From Coleofasciculus sp. FACHB-T130 (GTDB lineage Bacteria; Cyanobacteriota; Cyanobacteriia; Cyanobacteriales; FACHB-T130): a stretch of 64,000 bases of DNA. The DNA lies in assembly GCF_014695375.1 (NCBI RefSeq), contig NZ_JACJOG010000005.1, positions 62,001 to 126,000 of the forward strand, in the 5' to 3' direction. Under the pieces are notes generated by a model. The model saw only the letters and a program-made list of their open reading frames with translations. It was not told where the DNA came from and did not search any database. Below are positions 28,412 through 35,876 of the stretch, one piece after another. How positions within the stretch are numbered: position 1 is the stretch's first letter; each line of letters opens with the position of its first letter. Position numbers and translations under genes: made by a program.

Positions 28412-29257
28412 CTAATCATCATCATGAGCAAATCGGTTGAACAGGAAGTCGAGGGCGTAGTTTCGCAGGTTGTAATATTCCGGGTCTTCCATAATCCGGG
28501 CGCGATTCCGGGGGCGGGCGAAGGGAATTTTCAAAACTTCACCGATGTTTGCCGATGGCCCGTTGGTCATCATCACCAGCCGATCTGCTAGGAAGAGTGC
28601 TTCGTCGATGTCGTGGGTAATCATCAAGACAGTAACTTGATGTTCGCGCCAGATGGTCAGCAGTTCTTCTTGTAATTCTTCCTTGGTGATGGCATCCAAG
28701 GCTCCGAATGGCTCATCCAGAATTAATACTTTAGGACGAATCGAGAGGGCACGCGCGATCGCGACTCGCTGTTTCATCCCTCCAGACAGCTGAGATGGTT
28801 TTTTATCTGCTGCTTCAGTCAGCCCCACCATTGCGAGGTGATCCCGAACGATGGTGACTTTTTCTGACCGGGGTTTGCCAGGATAAACAGAATCCACTGC
28901 TAGGTAAACGTTCTCGAAGGCAGTCAGCCAGGGAAGCAAGCAATAATTCTGGAATACCATCATCCGGTCTGGGCCGGGTTCGCGGATTTTCAGGGTTTCC
29001 AGGCGCACTTCACCGTCAGTTGGCTTATTGAAACCTGACACCATGTTTAACAGGGTGGATTTGCCGCAACCAGAGTGACCGATCAGGCAGATAAATTCGC
29101 CTTCATAGACGGTGAGGTTTACCCCATCTAGAACGGTATACGGCCCGGTAGGAGTGGGATAAACCTTGGAAACATCTTCAATTACCAAAAACGGGTCGCG
29201 GTTGACGGTTTCTTGGGTTAGTTGGGTGACGACGCCAGTGTTGTTCAAAGTGTGCAT
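28412..29257 (-). CDS. nrtD: Nitrate ABC transporter ATP-binding protein NrtD
   Basis: A 281-residue ABC ATPase. Walker A is GHSGCGKST (60-68), the signature LSGGMKQRVAIARAL starts at 157 and Walker B is LILDEP (178-183), followed by the D-loop and the H-loop in MITHDIDEA. It pairs with the ATPase half of NrtC to drive nitrate/nitrite import through NrtB. It lacks the NrtA-like C-terminal domain, which separates it from NrtC. Position between nrtC and narB fits the operon order. Confidence 0.95.
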   Translation of the reverse strand: MHTLNNTGVVTQLTQETVNRDPFLVIEDVSKVYPTPTGPYTVLDGVNLTVYEGEFICLIGHSGCGKSTLLNMVSGFNKPTDGEVRLETLKIREPGPDRMMVFQNYCLLPWLTAFENVYLAVDSVYPGKPRSEKVTIVRDHLAMVGLTEAADKKPSQLSGGMKQRVAIARALSIRPKVLILDEPFGALDAITKEELQEELLTIWREHQVTVLMITHDIDEALFLADRLVMMTNGPSANIGEVLKIPFARPRNRARIMEDPEYYNLRNYALDFLFNRFAHDDD

Positions 29258-29336
29258 GGGGAGGTGAAGGTTGTTAATCGCTAATCGCGAATTGTTCTTG
29301 CCATAGTTCCATTAGCGAATGGCTAATGACTGATTA
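29258..29336. repeat. Heptamer-like repeats in nrtC-nrtD gap
   Basis: The spacer is made of diverged seven-base units such as TTAATCG, CTAATCG, TTAGCGA and ATGGCTA. Copies are less exact than in the nrtD-narB gap. Confidence 0.5.
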
Positions 29337-31337
29337 CTAACGACTCGCAACTAAGGGGTCGATGTTAATCTCTTCGATACGAATTGGACGCTTAATTTCC
29401 AAGCTATTGAGGTACTTAATGGGATCGTCGGGATTGAAAATGGTGCCATCAAACATTTGCATGGGTGCGCGATCGCGTCCGATATCCATTAAGCCGAGTT
29501 CCCGCGCCGCTTCCCTAAATACATCGATGCGCCGCACTCGTTCTTGAATTTCTAGCCAGTTTTTGGGGAACGGAACAATTCCCCATCGTGCTAGCTGAGT
29601 CATCACCCACAGTCCTTCCTCCGGTTCTGGAAAGTTCGCTTTATCGACAAAGAACTGGTTATAACGCAACATCTGTTCGGGTGCTGCGCCCGTCCCGCGA
29701 ATGTAGGGATCGATAAAGCCGGGACGGGTGTATTCTGGGGCGGAGCCGATGTATTGCGGCTGACACAGTAAGTTGACAATTTCTTCCCGATTGCGTCGGT
29801 CATCGCAGTATTCGCAAGCTTCCAAAAGCGCTTTTATCAATGCGATATGAGTTTGCGGGTACTTATTTGCCCATTCTTCCTGGCATCCGAGTACCTTCTC
29901 CGGATGTCCCGCCCACAACTCCATATCGGTGGCGATGACAAAACCGAGTTTTTCATGAACGGCGCGAGAGTTCCAAGGTTCGCCGACACAGTAGCCATCA
30001 ATACTTCCAGATTTCAGATTAGCGACCATCTGGGCGGGTGGAATCACCGTCAAACTGACATCTCGGTCGGGATCAATGCCGCCACTTGCCAGCCAGTAGC
30101 GCAGCATCATGTTGTGCATGGAGGCAGGATGCACCACTCCGAGCGTATGGATCTTGTCGGGAGTTTGCGCGATCGCTTCCTTGAAATCTGCCAAGGTGCG
30201 AACGCCGCGATCGTACAAATCCTTACTGAAGGTAATCGCATTGCCATTGCGCGATAAAGTCATCGCCGTACACACAGGCAGTGGCGGGCCATCGGCTCCC
30301 AAGGTCATTGCCATCGGCATTCCGGCAACCATCTGGGCAGCGTCTAGGCGTCCCGTCGCCACCCCTTGCGCGATCGCTTTCCAACTGGGTTCGCGGTTCA
30401 GCGTCACATCTTCTAACCCGTGCTTAGCGAAGAAACCTTTTTCTTTTGCCACCACCAAAGGGGCGCAGTCAGTTAGGGGAATAAAGCCAATTTCCAGATT
30501 GACTTTCTCCAACCCATTCCGGGCAACCACCGCCGGTTGCGTAGCTTTGCGCTGCTTGGCTTTTTTCTGCTGGTTGAGGAAGTAAATCATCTCATTTCGC
30601 AAGCCGTAGTAGCTGGGATGATTGACAACCTCCATGCGCTTGCGTGGGCGAGGGATGGAGACTTCCAGAATTTGCCCGATATGGGCATCTGGGCCGTTAG
30701 TCAGCATCACAATTCGGTCAGATAGTAGCAGCGCTTCGTCCACATCGTGCGTCACCATGATTGCGGTGACTTTGCTTTCCTGACAGATTTGCATCAACTT
30801 TTCTTGCAAGCCGCCCCGTGTCAAGGCGTCTAGCGCGCCGAACGGTTCATCGAGTAGCAGCAACTTAGGACGAAGGGCGAGGGCACGCGCGATCGCTACC
30901 CGCTGTCTCATTCCCCCCGATAGCTGACCGGGTCGTTTATCCGCAGCGTGCCGCAATCCCACCAAATCGATGTGATGCTCCACAATCCCTTTGCGCTCAC
31001 CTCTGGGCCGGTCCTGTAATACTTCATCTACCCCCAGAGCGATGTTTTCCCGCACGGTGAGCCAGGGAAGCAGCGAATAATTTTGGAACACTACCATTCG
31101 GTCTGGTCCCGGCGAAGTCACCTGTCGCCCTTCTAAAATCACACCCCCACTCGTCGGTCTATCTAGACCAGCCACCATATTTAGTAGGGTTGATTTGCCG
31201 CATCCAGAATGTCCAATTAAAGAAACAAATTCACCTTGTTTGATTTTCAGGTCAATATTCTTGAGTGCCACATAAGTACCGCCATTGGCAAGCGAGTACA
31301 CCCGGTCAACATGGTCAATTTCTACAAAGACAGACAT
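29337..31337 (-). CDS. nrtC: Nitrate ABC transporter ATPase with regulatory domain NrtC
   Basis: A 666-residue two-part protein. The ABC ATPase (about 1-260) has Walker A GHSGCGKST (42-50), LSGGMRQRVAIARAL and LLLLDEPFGALD. The C-terminal part (about 280-666) is an NrtA-like solute-binding domain (GFIPLTDCAPLVVA; VGEPWNSRAVHEK). In cyanobacteria this domain mediates inhibition of uptake by ammonium. It is cytosolic, attached to NrtB. The fusion is normal for NrtC. Its stop is 79 bases upstream of the nrtD start. Confidence 0.95.
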   Translation of the reverse strand: MSVFVEIDHVDRVYSLANGGTYVALKNIDLKIKQGEFVSLIGHSGCGKSTLLNMVAGLDRPTSGGVILEGRQVTSPGPDRMVVFQNYSLLPWLTVRENIALGVDEVLQDRPRGERKGIVEHHIDLVGLRHAADKRPGQLSGGMRQRVAIARALALRPKLLLLDEPFGALDALTRGGLQEKLMQICQESKVTAIMVTHDVDEALLLSDRIVMLTNGPDAHIGQILEVSIPRPRKRMEVVNHPSYYGLRNEMIYFLNQQKKAKQRKATQPAVVARNGLEKVNLEIGFIPLTDCAPLVVAKEKGFFAKHGLEDVTLNREPSWKAIAQGVATGRLDAAQMVAGMPMAMTLGADGPPLPVCTAMTLSRNGNAITFSKDLYDRGVRTLADFKEAIAQTPDKIHTLGVVHPASMHNMMLRYWLASGGIDPDRDVSLTVIPPAQMVANLKSGSIDGYCVGEPWNSRAVHEKLGFVIATDMELWAGHPEKVLGCQEEWANKYPQTHIALIKALLEACEYCDDRRNREEIVNLLCQPQYIGSAPEYTRPGFIDPYIRGTGAAPEQMLRYNQFFVDKANFPEPEEGLWVMTQLARWGIVPFPKNWLEIQERVRRIDVFREAARELGLMDIGRDRAPMQMFDGTIFNPDDPIKYLNSLEIKRPIRIEEINIDPLVASR

Positions 31338-31518
31338 AGCAATAGGGCTGAGGTATGAGGACTGAGGACTAAGTGAGGACTGAGGTATGAGGGCTGAGGA
31401 CTGAGAGAAGGAACTAAAAGAGGAGTCAGGGATAAGGATTGAGGATGAGTTGAGAAGTTAAGGGCGAAGAGTTTACTTAATACTTCCTACTCAGCCCTCA
31501 GTCCTGAGTCTTCAGTCC
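31338..31518. repeat. GGACTGA-type heptamer arrays in nrtB-nrtC gap
   Basis: Units such as GGACTGA, GGTATGA and GGGCTGA fill 31345-31405. The inverse complement occurs at 31490-31518; for example TGAGGGCTGAG (31388-31398) pairs exactly with CTCAGCCCTCA (31490-31500). The spacer can thus fold into a long imperfect hairpin in the operon mRNA. Confidence 0.7.
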
Positions 31519-32361
31519 TTACTTCTGTTCCTCTGGTACAACTTTGGAGGCGACGAAGCCTACTAGCCTATCTAGCAGCAAACCAACAACACCGACATAC
31601 ACAAGTGCGAGAATAATTTGGCTCAGTAAAGAGTTGTTGTAAGCGTCCCAGATGAAGAAACCAATTCCCACGCCGCCGACTAGCATTTCAGCCGCAACAA
31701 TTGCCAGCCAAGACAAACCAATACCAATCCTCAGTCCAGTAAAGATATAAGGAACCGCTGCGGGAAAGAGAATCTTAAAGAAATACTTCTGCTTAGAAAG
31801 CCGCAACACTCTGGCAACGTTTCGGTAATCTTGAGGAATTTGCTGTACTCCCACTGTGGTGTTAATAATAATGGGCCATATCGACGTGATAAAAATCACG
31901 AAAATAGCTGAGGGATTACTTTGTTGAAATGCTGCCAGAGAAATCGGTAGCCATGCCAGAGGGGGAATGGTACGCAGAACCTGAAAGAGGGGGTCTAAAG
32001 CGCGGTAAGTAAACTGATTGGTACCAATCAAAATCCCCAACCCAATCCCAACTAAGGTAGACAGAGAGAAGCCAATCGCTACCCGTTGTAAACTGGCGAA
32101 AATTTGCAACGCCAAGCCTTTATCCGTACCGCCATTATCAAAAAATGGATTGATAATATAGGGATTCCAAGTTTCTCTTAGTACTTGGATTGGCCCTGGC
32201 AAACCTTTAGAACCCGGAGGGCAGAGGATTTGCCAAAGGATCATAAAAGCTGTAAGTGCTAGCAGCGGTGGCACAATATGTTTAAGTTTCTTCTGAAAGA
32301 AGGTTCCGATTAATTTCTGGGGATTATTACTTGAAAGGCGATTCTCAGTTCTAGCGGTCAT
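31519..32361 (-). CDS. nrtB: Nitrate ABC transporter permease NrtB
   Basis: A 280-residue inner-membrane permease of the BPD_transp_1 type. About six hydrophobic segments are visible, starting near residue 31. The cytoplasmic EAA-like loop (about 170-205; QDYRNVARVLRLSKQKYF) contacts the NrtC and NrtD ATPases. The N-terminal about 30 residues are polar and variable. It forms the transport channel for nitrate/nitrite delivered by NrtA. Spacing to nrtA is 90 bases and contains repeats. Confidence 0.95.
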   Translation of the reverse strand: MTARTENRLSSNNPQKLIGTFFQKKLKHIVPPLLALTAFMILWQILCPPGSKGLPGPIQVLRETWNPYIINPFFDNGGTDKGLALQIFASLQRVAIGFSLSTLVGIGLGILIGTNQFTYRALDPLFQVLRTIPPLAWLPISLAAFQQSNPSAIFVIFITSIWPIIINTTVGVQQIPQDYRNVARVLRLSKQKYFFKILFPAAVPYIFTGLRIGIGLSWLAIVAAEMLVGGVGIGFFIWDAYNNSLLSQIILALVYVGVVGLLLDRLVGFVASKVVPEEQK

Positions 32362-32451
32362 TCTCGCTCCTAATTGTTAATCATATTGATTCGTCATTGG
32401 CTAGCGAACAGCGAATAGCCGATTCCTCTTGAACTATTCGCTATTCGTGAT
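32362..32451. repeat. Heptamer-like repeats in nrtA-nrtB gap
   Basis: Diverged units (CTATTCG twice, GCGAATAG/GCGAACAG and complements) occupy the spacer and can pair with each other (GCGAATAG with CTATTCGC). Confidence 0.5.
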
Positions 32452-33786
32452 TTATGCCTTCTTAATCTTGAGACTCTTCAAGTATTCCTCTGGCTTTTCG
32501 GGGTCAAATTTGACGCCATCAAAGAACGTTTCAACACCGCGAGAACTGCTAGTCGGAATTTCTGAAGCAGGAACGCCTAGTGCTTTGGCTGCCTCTTTCC
32601 AGAGGTCTTCCCGGTTCACTTTGTCAACGAGTTCTTTAACATTGGTGTCAGCAGGAATATTCCCCCAACGGATGTTTTCAGTTAGAAACCAGGTGTCGTG
32701 ACTCTTGTAGGGATAAGAAGCGTTATCTGACCAGAACTTCATCAGTAGCGGACTATTTTGCACGACCGGGCGACCATCGCCGTAGTCAATGTTGCCTTTG
32801 GAGCGTTCGATAATATCTTTGGCTGGGACTTTAAACCATTTTGCTTGGGAGACAATTTGGCACATCTCTTCTTTGTTTTCTGCCTTGTCGCACCACTGCT
32901 GGGCTTCTTGGATTGCCATTAGCAGCGCTTTGGCAGAATTGGGATTTTTATCTACCCAATCAGCCCGCATCGCAAAAGCTTTTTCGGGATGGTCTTTCCA
33001 CAGTTCTCCCGTTACCAAGGCGGTGTAACCCTGCCCTTGGTTCACCAGCTGGGCGTTCCACGGTTCGCCTACACAGAAGGCTTCCATGTTGCCCGTTTTC
33101 ATATTCGCTACCATCTGAGGCGGTGGTACGGGGACTGTAGAAATATCCTTGTTTGGATCGATGCCGCCTGCTGCTAACCAGTAGCGCATCCAGAGGTCGT
33201 GGGTACCACCAGGATAGGTAATAGCTGCCTTGAAGTCATTTTTGCCCCCAGCTTTGGCAAAGGCTTCTTTGAGTCCTTTGCTGTCTAAGCCAACTTTGGA
33301 TTCTTTGTAAGTATTGGCAACAGAAATTGCTTGACCATTGGTATTTAACCGCGCCAGGATGTACATCGGCACTGGCTGCTTGTTCTTGGTTTGTCCCAAG
33401 CTCATAAAGTAAGGCATGGGGGATAAAATATGCGCCCCATCAATCCCACCGGCGTTACCGGCTGTGCCTAGCTCCAAGTTATCGCGGGTGACGGGCCAGG
33501 AAGCTTGCTTGACAACCTCAACCTCTGTCATGCCGTATTTGGCAAACAACCCTTTTTCCTGGGCTACAACTAGGGGCGCGGAATCCGTTAGAGCAATAAA
33601 TCCTAGCTTGGCGGTGGTTGTTTCTACTTTCGGCGCGTTGGCTGCCGTGCTGGTGGCAACGGGGGAGGATTTTGAAGCGGACTTGGCGCTATCGGTCGGG
33701 CCGGAACTACAGCCATGAGCTAGCAAGCTTCCGGCTGTGGCTGCGCCTGCTGTAATGATAAATTGCCGTCTAGAAACTCTGCTCAT
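32452..33786 (-). CDS. nrtA: Nitrate/nitrite-binding lipoprotein NrtA
   Basis: A 444-residue substrate-binding protein, anchored on the periplasmic side of the cytoplasmic membrane. The N-terminus has a twin-arginine-like SRRQFI (R6-R7), a hydrophobic stretch and a lipidation cysteine C26 in LLAHGC, followed by a Ser/Thr/Ala-rich linker. The mature domain contains LGFIALTDSAPLVVA and VGEPWNAQLV, shared with the NrtC C-terminus. It delivers nitrate and nitrite to NrtB. It is second in the operon, 80 bases after nirA. Confidence 0.96.
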   Translation of the reverse strand: MSRVSRRQFIITAGAATAGSLLAHGCSSGPTDSAKSASKSSPVATSTAANAPKVETTTAKLGFIALTDSAPLVVAQEKGLFAKYGMTEVEVVKQASWPVTRDNLELGTAGNAGGIDGAHILSPMPYFMSLGQTKNKQPVPMYILARLNTNGQAISVANTYKESKVGLDSKGLKEAFAKAGGKNDFKAAITYPGGTHDLWMRYWLAAGGIDPNKDISTVPVPPPQMVANMKTGNMEAFCVGEPWNAQLVNQGQGYTALVTGELWKDHPEKAFAMRADWVDKNPNSAKALLMAIQEAQQWCDKAENKEEMCQIVSQAKWFKVPAKDIIERSKGNIDYGDGRPVVQNSPLLMKFWSDNASYPYKSHDTWFLTENIRWGNIPADTNVKELVDKVNREDLWKEAAKALGVPASEIPTSSSRGVETFFDGVKFDPEKPEEYLKSLKIKKA

Positions 33787-33866
33787 ATTTCTCTTGGAAG
33801 TGGTAACTCGGTGGTACGTAGTCGGGAATTGGTGGTAGGGAGTCGCTAAAAGCTTCTTTGCAATCC
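33787..33866. repeat. GGTGGTA-type heptamers in nirA-nrtA gap
   Basis: GGTGGTA, CGTAGTC, GGGAATT, GGTGGTA and GGGAGTC read as consecutive seven-base units. Confidence 0.55.
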
Positions 33867-35402
33867 CTAGAAACGAGGGGTCGCCCCAAACTGTTCGATC
33901 AATAAATTCCGCAATACAGGTTTGAGGTCTTCGCAGGGAATGCTTTTCTGGACGCAGGTACCCAAATGGGCTTCTTTACCAACTGTGCCACCCATGTAAA
34001 GATCGACACCTTCTAAGGTTTTGCCGTTTTTGCGAACTTTCGTCCCCATCAAACCGATGTCGGCGACTTGAGGCTGACCGCAGGAGTTGGGGCAACCAGT
34101 CCAGTGAATCCGCACGGGTTTAGTTAGAGATAATTCTGCTCCCAGTTCTTCAATCGTTGCCAGGGCGCGGTTTTTAGTTTCAATTAAGGCAAAGTTGCAG
34201 AACTGTGACCCGGTGCAGGAGACTAGCGATCGCGCTAAAGGATCGGGATTGATCGAGAATCGTTCTAGCAGGGGTTCGGCTAAGCAGGCGTCTAAGCGCG
34301 AGTCAGGAATATTCGGGATGATGACATTTTGCTCAACGGTGAACCGCATTTCGCCGTTGCCGTAAACTTCAGCCATCCGAGCCAGGTCAAACATATCCTG
34401 GGCATAGAGACGCCCCACGGGAACGTGTAAGCCGACGTAGTTTAAGCCGGGTTGCTTTTGGGGGTACACGCCGATGTGGTCGCGCTTTTCCCAGTCAATT
34501 TCGTCCTTTTCGGCGGCTGGTTGGAGGGGCTTCTCCAGATATTCTTCTACCAAGGCTCGGAATTGTCCTAACCCCAATTCATCGATCAGCCACATCAGCC
34601 GTGCTTTGTGCCGATTCGATCGGGGACCGCGATCGCGAAAAACTTCTAAAACAGCTCGGCATACCTCTACAACATCGTCGGGATGCACCCAAGCGTTGAG
34701 GGGAATGGCAGCATCGCACCGTTTGGCAGAGAACAAACCACCGACGAGGACATTAAACCCGAAGACGCCATTTTTGTAAGCGGGGACGAAGGCAAGGTCG
34801 TTGATTTCAGCGTGAACCGAGTTGTCGCGACAACCGGCGATCGCAATATTGAATTTCCGGGGCAGATTGCTGAAAGCTTTGTTGCCTTCCCCATGATTCG
34901 TAATCATGTCCTGGACTTGCTGCACCAGACTTCGCGTATCAAACAATTCATCCGCATCAATCCCCGCAACTGGCGAACCTGTGATGTTGCGGACGTTATC
35001 CATTCCCGACTGAATGCTGGTCATCCCGACTCGCTCTAACCGTCGGAAAATTTCTGGCACATCCTCGATTCGGACTCCCCGCAGTTGGATATTTTGCCGG
35101 GTGGTGATGTCGCCGCTGCCATCTTCGCCGTAACGCTGCACAATCTCGGCGAGCATTCGCATTTGATCGCTGGTGAGGAGACCGCTGGGCATCCGCATCC
35201 GCATCATAAATTTTCCGGGCGTAACGGGTCTGAAGAAAATCCCTACCCACTTGAGTCGGTGGTCGCGGTCTGTTTCGTCCATCGCCTCCCAGCCAACCTG
35301 GGCAAAATGTTCAATTTCTGCCTTTACCGCCAGACCATCTTTCTCTGCTTTGAATTTTTCAAATTTATTAAGACTTGCTGTGGGCGTGGCTGTGCTTGTC
35401 AT
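33867..35402 (-). CDS. nirA: Ferredoxin-nitrite reductase
   Basis: A 511-residue enzyme that reduces nitrite to ammonium in six electrons from ferredoxin. Two sirohaem/ferredoxin-like repeats are present. The [4Fe-4S]-sirohaem cysteines are C396 and C402 (SCTGSQFC) and C437 and C441 (TGCPNSC). There is no C-terminal [2Fe-2S] ferredoxin extension. It is the first gene of the operon, starting at ATG 35402, about 70 bases after a predicted NtcA-type -10 box. Confidence 0.96.
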   Translation of the reverse strand: MTSTATPTASLNKFEKFKAEKDGLAVKAEIEHFAQVGWEAMDETDRDHRLKWVGIFFRPVTPGKFMMRMRMPSGLLTSDQMRMLAEIVQRYGEDGSGDITTRQNIQLRGVRIEDVPEIFRRLERVGMTSIQSGMDNVRNITGSPVAGIDADELFDTRSLVQQVQDMITNHGEGNKAFSNLPRKFNIAIAGCRDNSVHAEINDLAFVPAYKNGVFGFNVLVGGLFSAKRCDAAIPLNAWVHPDDVVEVCRAVLEVFRDRGPRSNRHKARLMWLIDELGLGQFRALVEEYLEKPLQPAAEKDEIDWEKRDHIGVYPQKQPGLNYVGLHVPVGRLYAQDMFDLARMAEVYGNGEMRFTVEQNVIIPNIPDSRLDACLAEPLLERFSINPDPLARSLVSCTGSQFCNFALIETKNRALATIEELGAELSLTKPVRIHWTGCPNSCGQPQVADIGLMGTKVRKNGKTLEGVDLYMGGTVGKEAHLGTCVQKSIPCEDLKPVLRNLLIEQFGATPRF

Positions 35403-35478
35403 GGGTGTGTCCTCATTACGTGGCGCTCGAATGCCCGCAAACGGATAATCTTGTGTTTGTCAATTGCTCGTTGATGAT

Positions 35479-35484
35479 AAGTTA
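35479..35484 (-). promoter_or_regulatory. -10 box of the nirA promoter
   Basis: TAACTT on the - strand fits TAN3T and lies 22 bases after the NtcA site, the standard spacing for NtcA-activated promoters. Confidence 0.8.
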
Positions 35485-35506
35485 TGCAAACTGAACTGTG
35501 AAATTC

Positions 35507-35520
35507 GTATAAGAAATTAC
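35507..35520. promoter_or_regulatory. NtcA binding site
   Basis: GTA-N8-TAC, the global nitrogen-control consensus, upstream of nirA. It should activate the operon under nitrogen limitation when 2-oxoglutarate is high. The site is symmetric, so it could also affect the divergent DICT kinase. Confidence 0.88.
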
Positions 35521-35623
35521 AAAATGTTAATACAAATGAAGTTTTTGCATCGATCGGATGCCATTTAGTCATGACATCCCCCTTAAGGAGGATTAATGAT
35601 TTACATAAGAAATTCTTGTGGCG

Positions 35624-35661
35624 AGGGGTTTTGGGGAAGCGATCGCTTCCCCAAAACCCCT
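35624..35661. repeat. 38-bp perfect palindrome centred on HIP1
   Basis: Half-site AGGGGTTTTGGGGAAGCGA is followed directly by its exact reverse complement, with no loop. GCGATCGC (35639-35646) is the centre. It can form a cruciform or, in RNA, a very stable hairpin. Confidence 0.9.
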
Positions 35662-35876
35662 ATTAATGCAACCATTGAGTTTCCCTCAACTCACAGCCAT
35701 CCAATACTAGAACTCACAAAAACGTGATTTTCCTCCTCTTGAACGTGGAGTTAACCAGTTGTGTGAGAATTTCCCCTCGATAAAACCGGATTACAAGGAA
35801 ATATTCAAAACGTTCGGAGGGAACGCTCTTTTGTACGATAGGCATAGAACGGGTACGAAACTCGGCAAATTACTAA

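Larger units (their letters stand above)
35403..35876. other. Divergent control region nirA / DICT kinase
   Basis: This is 474 bases holding the NtcA promoter, a CCTTAAGG core (about 35581), the 38-bp palindrome and the kinase leader. A short open frame from 35759 overlaps the kinase start and has no family match. Confidence 0.6.

Noticed and set aside
28313-33866. CRISPR array
   Set aside because: The repeats are seven bases, contiguous and without unique spacers of regular length; no cas genes are present.
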